A stretch of DNA of 20,737 nucleotides from Tannerellaceae bacterium (GTDB taxonomy: Bacteria > Bacteroidota > Bacteroidia > Bacteroidales > Tannerellaceae): contig JAISCM010000068.1 of the NCBI GenBank assembly GCA_031265595.1, positions 1 to 20,737 of the forward strand, in the 5' to 3' direction. This document shows, piece after piece, positions 8,374-15,529 of this stretch. Made by a program: the position numbers and the translations under genes. The stretch's first letter is position 1; every line of letters starts with the position of its first letter. The notes beneath the pieces are model-generated. The model saw only the letters and a list, made by a program, of their open reading frames with translations. It did not search any database and was not told the DNA's origin.

Positions 8374-9753
8374 TCACACATCATTCAATGCGGCCATCAT
8401 GTTTCTCCTTCGTTTGTATGTATCTCTATATTTTTGGAGTAATTGATTGACCACTACATTACCTCCATCAAAAGTTCTCATGCGTTTCAACATCTGGGCT
8501 ACACAATCATAGGCAGAAGAATTAGCTACTAAAGCTTGCGTCTCTACATATTCGTGGTAAATAGCCAATATCTCTTTCTCGAAATATGGTTTTAAATGGG
8601 GCTCATATTGCTCTATGGCAACGGCGATCGTATCTCCCTTTTTACAATGGGTAAACAGACGTTTCCACATTTGATGCTCTACCATTACATTCGCTGCAAA
8701 GCTACTGAAATGAGTAGAGTTCTCAAATGAGGCAAGTATCCTCTCCACCGTATCAGTCCAATCAGTGGGGTTCGTGTGTGTTTTCACGATTTGATAATAT
8801 TTATCGCTTTCGTAATAACTTTCGTAAAGTATTTTTTCTGCCAGGAGCAATATGTTTTTCACATCTCCTTGCTTCAGGTATATTTCGAGCATTGATTCTT
8901 CCCAATCGCTTACTATTCCCGGATGATTTTGCACATTTGCTATCTCTATTCCTTTCCGGGCCAGGGCCAACGCCTCATCGTACAGGCCGGATTCCATTAG
9001 TTGAGCGAAGCGTATCTTTCGGACAGCATTCATTTCGAGATATTTCTCTATAAAGGCATGCGTATCTAAATCCCGGGATTGCATGAATTTGATTTTCCGC
9101 AAAACGATCGTTTTTTTTTGATAATCACTGGCTTCCTCTATCTGCCTGTCAAGATCGGCAAGCACATCTTCTGTTTCGCCAAGCTCTTCGCAGGCGGCAT
9201 CATACACATCGTTCAAGCTATCGCAACAATAATCGGAATAAAGGGAGTTACCCATTTCCTGTCTTACCCACTCGTATATTTCCTCTTTCAGTTTTTTAGG
9301 GATCTGTTTGCCGTGTAGTATCGCAACGATACATTCCGTTGCCATATCGAACGTCTGTCCGAGGGAGCCGCTCGAATCATCTACATTATCATAATTACGC
9401 GGGATAACCTCGGCGACCGACATGGCTATCCCCGCTGCCGGAGCATATTCTCCCTGTTCTATGAGATAATCGGCGTCCGACAGCATGGCGTCCAATTCGC
9501 TCGCGGCGTCGTAAGCGGCCTGATAGAAATCGTAATGTCCTCCTCGCCAACCCCGTCCTCTTTCAAAGTCGAAACAACTCTCCGCTCTCGCCCGCGAGGC
9601 CTCTCTATCTAAATCATCTCCTTTTCCGGGCATGATGGCCGCTTTTAATTGTTTGCAAAACTCCGCATTCGATTCAGCATAAGCCGATATAAACGAATAT
9701 ACAGCTTCTTGTTCTGCATACTGGAGCATTTTTAGTATTTCTTGTCTGTTCAT
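8374..9753 (-). CDS. Helical-repeat protein resembling the region of SWIM zinc-finger proteins, SWIM motif not seen
   Basis: The protein has 459 residues from the ATG at 9753 (MNRQEILKMLQYAEQEAV). A longer frame from a GTG at 9783 adds 10 residues, but that GTG sits at the predicted transcription start, so the ATG is preferred. No signal peptide or membrane segment is seen; it is cytoplasmic and almost entirely helical. The segments DADYLIEQGEYAPAAGIAMSVAEVIP, SGLYDEALALARKGIEIA and QGDVKNILLLAEKILYES look like TPR-type pairs. The end (YEPHLKPYFEKEILAIYHEYV...LLQKYRDTYKRRRNMMAALNDV) resembles, from memory, the C-terminal region of bacterial SWIM zinc-finger proteins. No CxC...CxH cluster is present, so it may be a partner or a derivative. 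Function unknown. Confidence 0.8.
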   Translation of the reverse strand: MNRQEILKMLQYAEQEAVYSFISAYAESNAEFCKQLKAAIMPGKGDDLDREASRARAESCFDFERGRGWRGGHYDFYQAAYDAASELDAMLSDADYLIEQGEYAPAAGIAMSVAEVIPRNYDNVDDSSGSLGQTFDMATECIVAILHGKQIPKKLKEEIYEWVRQEMGNSLYSDYCCDSLNDVYDAACEELGETEDVLADLDRQIEEASDYQKKTIVLRKIKFMQSRDLDTHAFIEKYLEMNAVRKIRFAQLMESGLYDEALALARKGIEIANVQNHPGIVSDWEESMLEIYLKQGDVKNILLLAEKILYESYYESDKYYQIVKTHTNPTDWTDTVERILASFENSTHFSSFAANVMVEHQMWKRLFTHCKKGDTIAVAIEQYEPHLKPYFEKEILAIYHEYVETQALVANSSAYDCVAQMLKRMRTFDGGNVVVNQLLQKYRDTYKRRRNMMAALNDV

Positions 9754-9788
9754 ATATGTAATATTATGGATTAGCTCTTTCACAGAAG

Positions 9789-9796
9789 CAAAGATA
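9789..9796 (-). promoter_or_regulatory. -7 box of the helical-repeat gene (decides the start codon)
   Basis: The minus strand reads TATCTTTG, an exact TAnnTTTG match. Transcription would begin about 7 nt further on, near 9782, which coincides with the alternative GTG start at 9783. The ATG at 9753 then has a leader of about 30 nt. No clear -33 box was seen. Confidence 0.45.
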
Positions 9797-9849
9797 CGTG
9801 TTTTTCTTTTACAATTTTCGGAAATCAGTTATACTCCCCGTCAGACACA

Positions 9850-9991
9850 GCCCGAAAGGGCGATATTTTCATAACCGTAGGTCATCGACCTGCGGCTGCG
9901 GAAGGCAGGACTCAACTCACAGTCTTGCCTTTCAGGCAATGAGCAGGGAAGGATTTCTTTCCGCAGGTAGATGACCTACGGTTATGAAAAT
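9850..9991. repeat. REP/BIME-like inverted repeat pair
   Basis: Two 31-bp arms (9865-9895 and 9961-9991) are inverted copies with a single mismatch, separated by 65 bp. Each arm itself folds back on itself: in the left arm CCGTAGGTC (9875-9883) faces GACCTGCGG (9887-9895) across ATC. The intervening 65 bp contains another stem, AAGGCA...TGCCTT with GACT/AGTC inside (about 9902-9931). Just outside lies GCCC-GAAA-GGGC (9850-9861), a 4-bp stem with a GNRA-type tetraloop. Hairpins in inverted pairs are the layout of REP/BIME elements mobilised by RAYT transposases. No transposase is in this window. Confidence 0.65.
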
Positions 9992-10143
9992 CCGACTTTT
10001 CAAGTCCATTATGCGCGGTTTGCTTATTGACTGAAGTTTCCCATCCTTTAAGAACCCTTGTGAAATAAGCAAAATATTCTCCGGATTTGCATAGAGAGAC
10101 AGGAAGATTAGGAAAGATAGTTGAATAAATACGGCATGAAATC

Positions 10144-10233
10144 GTTGGCCGACGGCTGTCGGCCAAATAACCGACGGCCGTCGACCAATTGGTCGACGGC
10201 CGTCGGTTAATTAGTCGACAGCCGTCGACCAAC
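10144..10233. repeat. 90-bp GC-rich nested palindrome (four related units)
   Basis: The whole segment is symmetrical about the point 10188/10189, with 45-bp arms differing at five positions. Its core, 10168-10209, is a perfect 42-bp palindrome built from CGACGGCCGTCGACCAA and its complement. The outer left unit, 10145-10166, is itself a 9-bp perfect stem (TTGGCCGAC/GTCGGCCAA) with loop GGCT. The outer right unit (10211-10233) is its inverted, slightly diverged copy. All four units are variants of one GTCGACGGCYGTCGRCCAA-like sequence. It is far more GC-rich than the AT-rich sequence on both sides. Confidence 0.8.
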
Positions 10234-10392
10234 AGAAAGGTGCAATCCTCTCTATTATTTCTATGACATCAACTGCGCCACTCCCAGGCATCAGCATAAA
10301 ACAGCCTTGCCATAAGGATTAACATTCTTTAGACCCGTGTTAAAACCTTGATGCAATCAGTTTTCAAAATATTTACCGTACTGGGGCTAATT

Positions 10393-10503
10393 TAATGTGA
10401 CGGTAATGTGACTATAGGGGTATATTCCATTTTCAATCCTCTTATAATCAACAATATCTAATGTGACGGTAATGTGATCGTAACGCAATCGTAGTGTGAT
10501 TGC
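10393..10503. repeat. 11-bp phased TAATGTGA repeats upstream of the FAD oxidoreductase gene
   Basis: The 19-mer TAATGTGACGGTAATGTGA occurs twice, at 10393-10411 and 10459-10477, 66 bp apart start to start. Each copy is two TAATGTGA units 11 bp apart. In the second copy the 11-bp rhythm continues through TAACGCAATCG (10481-10491) and TAGTGTGATTG (10492-10502). A spacing of 11 bp, and 66 bp as six times 11, puts the units on about the same face of the helix. They lie 110-220 bp before the start codon, so they could be operators of an oligomerising regulator, or simply a decayed tandem repeat. Confidence 0.6.
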
Positions 10504-10610
10504 ATGCAAAAGTCAATAATCTTTTTGGAAACAAATAATGCGTGTAATATCGGGACTATTTCGTATCTTCACCTCTTGAATATACTAATCGTTCTTACTA
10601 TTATACATTT

Positions 10611-12491
10611 ATGAAAACGAAATTATCTACACTCTGTTTGCTGTTCCTTTGCTGCGCTTCGTTTGTGGGGGGGCAGGGCAGTTTCGACCTGGTTATTGTT
10701 GGGGGGAATCCCGGAGGGTTGATGACGGCTATTTCGGCGGCGCGGCTGGGGAAGCGGTCGGTTATTTTGGAACGTACCGGTCATATCGGCGGACTTCCGG
10801 CTAATGGGTTGGGCGCTACGGATATTGCTACCCGCGCTGCTACTACGGGCTTATTCCGTGAGTTTGTAGATAGGGTGAAACAGTATTATATCGATACCTA
10901 CGGCGTGGATTCGGAACAGGTGAAGGTTTGCAGCGATGGGTATCACTTTGAACCGTCGGTTGCCGCCAGGGTCTTTGACGATATGTTGGCGGAGCAAGGC
11001 GATAAGATCACCATCCTGAAGATGCGCCAATTCGATGCCGAGAAGGAAAACATCGTACTCCGCAACAACCGGATTGAGAAGATATGTATCCTGAACCGCA
11101 CAACAGGCGAAACGGAGGAGTATACCGGCAAACTATTCATTGACGCCACCTACGAAGGCGACCTCGGGGCGGCAGCTAACGTACCCTTTCGCACCGGACG
11201 GGAAGGCAAAGAAGAATTTAACGAACCCGGCGCCGGCCGCGTCTATAAGTATTGGAGCGGAGAGGAAGCTGCCGGAAGTACCTTCCAGGCTGATAATGCC
11301 GTGCAATCGTACAACTACCGCTTGTGCTTAACCGATAACCCGGAGAACAGGGTGGCGATTCAGAAGCCGGCCAACTATAACCGGGAGGAGTTCGCCTCCC
11401 TCATAGAAGATGTGTGGACGGGGCGTAACACCAACATCCTCTTCAAAGACGTAACGCCCGCCATGATGGAAGAGAACCGCCGCCATATAAAAGCGGGCAA
11501 CCCTTCGATGATACCGGGCGACAGGTGGGCGATCCACAAAATCACCAATATCGTATACGTCCCCAACCAAAAGACCGACGCCAACAATCAGCACGACGCC
11601 TTTATATCTACCGACCTTCCCGAAGAGAACTGGCCCTGGCCCACCTCGTCGTGGGAATGGAGAGACCGGTTTGCCAACCGCCTTCGCGCGTATATCGAAG
11701 GCCTCTTCTGGTTTGCACAGAACGATCCGGAGCTCCCCGCCAACTTCCGCAAAGAAGCGAAAGCATGGGGATTGGCCAAAGACGAATATGCCGACAACGG
11801 ACATTTCCCCCGGCAGGTATACGTAAGGGAAGGACGGCGCTTCGAGGGGCTTTACTTCTTTACGGCCAACGACGCCATCCCTGTACAGACCGGAAGCCGG
11901 CCTCCTATCCATCAAAGCAGTATCACGGCCGGCCATTACGCTTTAGATTCGCATGCTGTCCGCAAAAGAGAAGCAGGGCGGGTGCATCTGGACGGATTCC
12001 TTAGTTACCCTGCGGCGGTATATACCGTGCCATACGAAGTGATGGTGTCCAGGGAGGTAGACAACCTATTATTCCCGGTACCGGTATCAGGATCGCACAT
12101 CGGCTTCTCAACGCTTCGCATGGAACCTTGCTGGATGGCATTAGGGCAGGCTGCGGGAGTGGCATCGTCTATTGCCATAGACGAACAGGTGAAGGTACAG
12201 AACGTCTCGCTATCTAAATTGCAGGAGCTATTGATCCGGCAAAAAGCCACCTTAATGTATTTCAAAGATGTGGAATACACCAGCCCCGACTTCCCCCTCG
12301 TACAATACATGGGCGTAAGAGGCTACCTGCCCGGTTGGGAAGCCAGGCTGCAAGACCCCATAGATAATGAAACACTAATTCAATGGCAGTTACTAAGCAA
12401 ACAACCCTTACACGAACAGATAGAAGCAGGCAAAACAACCCGCCTGAACGTATTACAGCTTCTCTACACGAAACTACATAAAGACAAATGA
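10611..12491 (+). CDS. Exported FAD-dependent oxidoreductase (FAD_oxidored type, PF12831)
   Basis: The protein has 626 residues. A signal peptide covers about residues 1-22 (LSTLCLLFLCCASFVGGQG). The FAD-binding Rossmann start is FDLVIVGGNPGGLMTAISAA (25-44), followed by GKRSVILE, whose Glu (54) is the ribose-binding acidic residue. The GGNPGG form departs from GxGxxG but is usual for this family (GGTPAG-type). Further family marks are HIGGLPANGLGATD (58-71), FIDATYEGDLGAAANVPF, and the C-terminal FSTLRMEPCWMALGQAAGVASS (about 500-521), which closes the FAD site. Substrate unknown; relatives are often found in glycan-use or sulfatase loci. It is the first gene of an operon with the metallophosphoesterase, which starts 1 nt after its stop. 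Codon use is GC-rich compared with the downstream module. G7 and G6 runs occur at 10667-10673 and 10701-10706. Confidence 0.9.
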   Translation: MKTKLSTLCLLFLCCASFVGGQGSFDLVIVGGNPGGLMTAISAARLGKRSVILERTGHIGGLPANGLGATDIATRAATTGLFREFVDRVKQYYIDTYGVDSEQVKVCSDGYHFEPSVAARVFDDMLAEQGDKITILKMRQFDAEKENIVLRNNRIEKICILNRTTGETEEYTGKLFIDATYEGDLGAAANVPFRTGREGKEEFNEPGAGRVYKYWSGEEAAGSTFQADNAVQSYNYRLCLTDNPENRVAIQKPANYNREEFASLIEDVWTGRNTNILFKDVTPAMMEENRRHIKAGNPSMIPGDRWAIHKITNIVYVPNQKTDANNQHDAFISTDLPEENWPWPTSSWEWRDRFANRLRAYIEGLFWFAQNDPELPANFRKEAKAWGLAKDEYADNGHFPRQVYVREGRRFEGLYFFTANDAIPVQTGSRPPIHQSSITAGHYALDSHAVRKREAGRVHLDGFLSYPAAVYTVPYEVMVSREVDNLLFPVPVSGSHIGFSTLRMEPCWMALGQAAGVASSIAIDEQVKVQNVSLSKLQELLIRQKATLMYFKDVEYTSPDFPLVQYMGVRGYLPGWEARLQDPIDNETLIQWQLLSKQPLHEQIEAGKTTRLNVLQLLYTKLHKDK

Positions 12492-12492
12492 T

Positions 12493-13662
12493 ATGAAACA
12501 CAAAACTTTCGGATTACTGATCCTCCTTATTTATCTCTGTACCGGTTCCGCAGGGGCGCAAGAAGATATAAAGATCACGCACGGGCCTTATCTGCAAAAC
12601 ATGAGCGACAACGAAGTAACGATCGCCTGGCTGACAAACAAGGGCGCCATATCCTGGGTAGAAGTGGCGCCGGATGATGGTACGCACTTTTATCTGATTG
12701 AACGCCCCAAGTACTTTGCCGCTAAAAACGGAGTGAAGCTGGAGGGTACGATCCACACCGTTAAACTGACCGGCCTGAAGCCGGGAACCAGGTACCGGTA
12801 TCGCGTCTTCTCGCAAGAAGTAACCGGCAGGCAAGGCCACCAGATATTCTATGGAAAAGTAGCTTCCACCGCTGCCTACCAGACAGGCCCCCTATCGTTT
12901 ACAACAAATGACCACACGAAAAAGGATATGACGTTTACCGTAATAAACGACATCCACGGACGGAGCGATATGATGAAAACGCTGCTGGAAATAGCCAAAC
13001 CTACCCTAAACGACCTTGTCTTCTTTAATGGCGACATGGTATCGTCTATGAATAACGAACAGGGGCTGTTCGATGGCTTTATGGACACAGGCGTAGAAAC
13101 GTTTGCCAAGGAAATACCCATGTATTATTGCCGGGGCAACCATGAAACGCGCGGCCCGTTTGCCACGAAATTTCAAGACTATTTCTCTCCGCTGAACCCC
13201 GAATTGTATTTTCTGGTAAGGCAAGGCCCCGTTTGCTTTGTAGTATTGGACAGCGGAGAAGACAAACCCGATACCGATATTGAATACAGCGGGATTACCG
13301 TATACGATGACTACCGCACACAGGAAGCGAACTGGCTCAAAGAAGCCCTCAAACAAAAAGAATTTACCGAAGCGCCGTTTAAAGTAGTGATCTGCCATAT
13401 ACCCCCCTTCGGCGGATGGCATGGCGAACAGGAAGTGCTGAATAAATTCGTCCCCCTGCTAAACGACGCCCAGATAGACATTATGCTATGCGGACATCTA
13501 CACCAACACATTAAAAAAGAAGCCGGCGAACAGGTTAAATTCCCCCTCCTGGCCAATGGAAACGAAGCCGTAATAAAAGGGAAAATAACCCGGAACGAGC
13601 TGGTACTGGATATCATTGGCCTCGACGGAAAGCCGGTAGACCGTATTGCTATCAGGAAATAA
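12493..13662 (+). CDS. Exported metallophosphoesterase, purple acid phosphatase-like
   Basis: The protein has 389 residues with a signal peptide (1-22, ending GSAGAQ). An N-terminal fibronectin-type/purple acid phosphatase-like beta domain (about 27-140, THGPYLQNMSDNEVTIAWLTN; HTVKLTGLKPGTRYRYRV) is followed by the calcineurin-like phosphoesterase core. All dimetal motifs are present: NDIHG (D153, H155), FNGDMV (D181), CRGNHE (N216, H217), VICHIPP (H302) and CGHLHQH (H335, H337). It should hydrolyse a phosphate mono- or diester in the periplasm; the substrate is unknown. The start codon is separated from the FAD oxidoreductase stop by a single nucleotide, so translation is probably coupled. 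The final ORF codons are followed within 18 bp by the sigma factor ATG, where base composition changes abruptly. Confidence 0.93.
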   Translation: MKHKTFGLLILLIYLCTGSAGAQEDIKITHGPYLQNMSDNEVTIAWLTNKGAISWVEVAPDDGTHFYLIERPKYFAAKNGVKLEGTIHTVKLTGLKPGTRYRYRVFSQEVTGRQGHQIFYGKVASTAAYQTGPLSFTTNDHTKKDMTFTVINDIHGRSDMMKTLLEIAKPTLNDLVFFNGDMVSSMNNEQGLFDGFMDTGVETFAKEIPMYYCRGNHETRGPFATKFQDYFSPLNPELYFLVRQGPVCFVVLDSGEDKPDTDIEYSGITVYDDYRTQEANWLKEALKQKEFTEAPFKVVICHIPPFGGWHGEQEVLNKFVPLLNDAQIDIMLCGHLHQHIKKEAGEQVKFPLLANGNEAVIKGKITRNELVLDIIGLDGKPVDRIAIRK

Positions 13663-13680
13663 ACGCAGTTGCCTTATCCA

Positions 13681-14271
13681 ATGAATGAAATTGATATACA
13701 ATACTTTGAAAGAATAAAAAATGGAGATGAAGCAGCTTTTAAGGTTGTTTACAATAAATACTATCCAAGGCTGTATTACTTCATTTTTGAGTTTATCCCT
13801 CAAAAAGATATTGTTGAAAACATTATTCAGGATACTTTCTTTGTACTATGGGAGAAAAGAAAAAATCTAAAAGATGATACAAACCTTTCTTCTTACCTAT
13901 TTTCTGTCGCCAAAAATAACTGTTTATATAAATTACGTGATAAAAAGTATCGTGAAAAACTATTTGTTTCCAAAAGTTTAGAATTATCTGAGATGGAATT
14001 GAATTATGAGGCATTGAATAAAATCGACATTTCAACCTTTACTTTCAAAGAAATAGAAAAAATTATAGAAGAAACTCTTGATCAACTGCCACCGCAATGT
14101 AGAAAAGTATTTGAGCTTAGCCGTTTTAAAGGAATGAAAAATGCTGAAATAGCAACGGAGCTCAATATTTCTGTAAAAACAGTAGAAGGGCATATTACGA
14201 GAAGTTTGAAACTATTCAAATATACGCTGAGGGATTATTTGCCACTTGTCTTTTATTTGTTTATTCGTTAG
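13681..14271 (+). CDS. ECF RNA polymerase sigma factor (Bacteroides expansion type)
   Basis: The protein has 196 residues from the ATG at 13681 (MNEIDIQYFERIKNGDEAAF). A TTG 12 nt earlier also keeps the frame open but is less likely. Sigma region 2 spans about 20-85 (AAFKVVYNKYYPRLYYFIFEF...IIQDTFFVLWEKRKNL...SSYLFSVAKN). Region 4 spans about 132-185 (LDQLPPQCRKVFELSRFKGMKNAEIATELNISVKTVEGHITRSLKLFK), with the helix-turn-helix at AEIATELNISVKTVEGHI. This is the family that pairs with FecR-type anti-sigma factors and STN-bearing SusC receptors, both of which follow here. There is no room for a promoter between the metallophosphoesterase stop and this start, so it is either read through from that operon or driven from inside its 3' end. 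It is very AT-rich compared with its upstream neighbours. Confidence 0.95.
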   Translation: MNEIDIQYFERIKNGDEAAFKVVYNKYYPRLYYFIFEFIPQKDIVENIIQDTFFVLWEKRKNLKDDTNLSSYLFSVAKNNCLYKLRDKKYREKLFVSKSLELSEMELNYEALNKIDISTFTFKEIEKIIEETLDQLPPQCRKVFELSRFKGMKNAEIATELNISVKTVEGHITRSLKLFKYTLRDYLPLVFYLFIR

Positions 14272-14285
14272 ATACATACAACTAT

Positions 14286-14315
14286 TTTGATCATTTCCGA
14301 AAAAAAATAAATTTG
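14286..14315 (+). promoter_or_regulatory. Housekeeping-type promoter of fecR
   Basis: TTTG (14286-14289), an 18-nt spacer and TAAATTTG (14308-14315) form the best two-box match to the Bacteroidetes consensus in the window. Transcription would start near 14322, only about 16 nt before the GTG at 14338. This favours the ATG at 14356 as the start of the FecR gene. Confidence 0.6.
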
Positions 14316-14355
14316 CAGCAAGGGTAAATGACTATTCGTGCAATATAACTATAGC

Positions 14356-15375
14356 ATGTCAATTATGAATAGTATCGAAAACATAGTAAATCTGGTAACA
14401 GGGGATCTGGATTCTGAAGACAAGAAGAAAATTCTTTCGGAAATCAGTACGAACGTGGAATCCAAAAAGGAATTCTACAAAATAAAGGCTGTGTGGGCTC
14501 TTTTTTCCTCTACAAAGAAAATGAATCAGTATGAAATGGAAAGAACATACATTGAACTACAAAGAAGAATCCACAGAAAGTCTTTTCATCCTAATTTGAG
14601 AATAAATCCATTTATTCGTTATGTGGCTGTTCTTATTGCCATTATCGGATCCTCTCTACTATTTATTAACTTAAATAAGCAAACCCGCTTCTTTGAAGAA
14701 GTAAAATATACAACTGTAATTGCAGATTATGGCCAGATATCAAAAATCATATTACCGGATAGCTCAGTAATATGGTTGAACTCTGGAACTACCATGACAT
14801 ATAACAACCGTTTTGCTATAACAAACAGGGATTTAATTCTTGATGGACAGGCGCATCTGGAAGTAAAAAAGGAGAATGATAATCCCTTAATTGTAGCATG
14901 TAAAGATTTAAGAATTAAAGTTCTTGGAACAACGTTTGATGTAAACGCCTATATGGATGACGAAATAATTCAGATCATATTAGAATCCGGCAAAGTTCAA
15001 TTATTACGAACAGATGACAACTCTTTCGATTATCAACTCAAACCGGGTGAAATAGCCCAATACAATGTACATTCAAAAAACGTTGCTATCGAAAAGATCA
15101 GCCCTTCCGATTATGCTTCCTGGAAAGATGGTTATTTATTATTTAATGAGACTCCACTGTGCGAAGTTATTGAACAACTGGAACGTAAATTCAATGTAGA
15201 TATTCATGTAATAGATACCGAAGTTTATAAATCTGTTTTCAATGCTAAATTTAATAAGGAGAGTTTATCTGAGATACTGAACTATATTGAGTATTCCTGC
15301 CCTATCAAATACAAGATCATAAAAAGGAATAATGAACCCACAGAAGAAATCGAGTTTTACTATCACCCTAAATAA
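14356..15375 (+). CDS. FecR-family anti-sigma factor
   Basis: The protein has 339 residues from the ATG at 14356; another in-frame ATG is at 14365, and a GTG at 14338 would add six residues. The N-terminal cytoplasmic sigma-binding part (about 1-80) is followed by one membrane segment (86-106, FIRYVAVLIAIIGSSLLFINL). A periplasmic FecR domain (about 118-218) carries ISKIILPDSSVIWLNSGTTM, and a C-terminal DUF4974 domain (about 258-325) carries YLLFNETPLCEVIEQLERKF. This is the standard layout: the protein holds the sigma factor until the STN domain of the SusC partner signals ligand. It sits 66 nt after the sigma gene and has its own promoter match in that gap, so its level may be set independently of the sigma factor. 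Confidence 0.95.
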   Translation: MSIMNSIENIVNLVTGDLDSEDKKKILSEISTNVESKKEFYKIKAVWALFSSTKKMNQYEMERTYIELQRRIHRKSFHPNLRINPFIRYVAVLIAIIGSSLLFINLNKQTRFFEEVKYTTVIADYGQISKIILPDSSVIWLNSGTTMTYNNRFAITNRDLILDGQAHLEVKKENDNPLIVACKDLRIKVLGTTFDVNAYMDDEIIQIILESGKVQLLRTDDNSFDYQLKPGEIAQYNVHSKNVAIEKISPSDYASWKDGYLLFNETPLCEVIEQLERKFNVDIHVIDTEVYKSVFNAKFNKESLSEILNYIEYSCPIKYKIIKRNNEPTEEIEFYYHPK

Positions 15376-15419
15376 CATAAAATGATTTTGCCTATGAAGA
15401 ACTAATCTGTTAATCAATC

Positions 15420-15445
15420 AAAAAGGAGATGCTGGTAACACCTCC
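15420..15445 (-). terminator. Rho-independent terminator of the antisense RNA
   Basis: On the minus strand, GGAGGTG (15445-15439) pairs over its full seven positions with CATCTCC (15431-15425), including one G-U. The loop is TTACCAG, and TTTTT (15424-15420) follows directly. On the plus strand the stem carries an A-C mismatch and no T run follows, so the signal is directional. Confidence 0.65.
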
Positions 15446-15496
15446 CTTAAGAATTCATGTGCCAATTATAAGCTTCGGCACAAGTATTATAGTAAA
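15420..15496 (-). ncRNA. Predicted cis-antisense small RNA over the susC leader (DonS-like)
   Basis: On the minus strand a promoter match (15530-15502) is followed by about 75 nt that contain a first hairpin (TGTGCC/GGCACA, 15482-15458) and then a terminator-like hairpin with five T's (15445-15420). Both stems fold better on the minus strand: in each, an A-C mismatch on the plus strand becomes a G-U wobble on the minus strand. The RNA would be complementary to the 5' leader of the susC mRNA. Antisense RNAs of this size and place, between an anti-sigma gene and a susC, are known in Bacteroides (DonS in B. fragilis) and repress the locus. Identity with that family is an inference from layout. 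Confidence 0.6.
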
Positions 15497-15501
15497 TTAA
15501 A

Positions 15502-15529
15502 CAAAAGTATGAAAAAAAAGAATCACAAA
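15502..15529 (-). promoter_or_regulatory. Promoter of the antisense RNA
   Basis: The minus strand reads TTTG (15529-15526), a 16-nt spacer, then TACTTTTG (15509-15502), an exact TAnnTTTG box. The spacer is a little short of the usual 19-21 nt. The -7 box overlaps the first base of the susC start codon, so sense and antisense transcription compete for the same site. Expected start near 15495. Confidence 0.5.

Larger units (their letters stand above)
9797..10610. other. Long non-coding region dominated by three repeat structures
   Basis: About 810 bp between the divergent helical-repeat and FAD oxidoreductase genes has no credible gene. From left to right it holds a REP/BIME-like inverted pair (9850-9991), an AT-rich spacer, a GC-rich nested palindrome (10144-10233), a plain stretch (10234-10392), 11-bp phased repeats (10393-10503), and a last 107 bp where the promoter of the FAD gene must lie. 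In that last part the only candidate is TATCTTCA at 10564-10571, a partial match to TAnnTTTG. One minus-strand open frame of 106 codons crosses the repeats (9912-10232), but its protein is just translated repeat. Confidence 0.7.

Noticed and set aside
8143..8442. Plus-strand open frame of 99 codons over the valS upstream region
   Set aside because: It overlaps the starts and ends of both flanking minus-strand genes, has no promoter match, and the protein shows no domain features.
9912..10232. Minus-strand open frame of 106 codons across the intergenic repeats
   Set aside because: It runs through both palindromic repeats, its protein is simply their translation (NRRPSTNWSTAVGY, DSRRPT), and there is no promoter or start context.
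10144..10233. CRISPR array
   Set aside because: The repeated units are palindromic neighbours in inverted order with only a few bases between them. There are no spacers of constant length and no cas genes.
11328..11936. Minus-strand open frame of 202 codons within the FAD oxidoreductase gene
   Set aside because: It is an antisense shadow in GC-rich coding sequence. The plus strand carries a complete and recognisable protein here.
15429..15500. 23-codon plus-strand reading frame just before susC, with AGGAG directly before its ATG
   Set aside because: The AGGAG touches the ATG, which leaves no room for ribosome binding. The same bases are better explained as the minus-strand terminator and hairpin of the antisense RNA. 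A leader peptide is not excluded.
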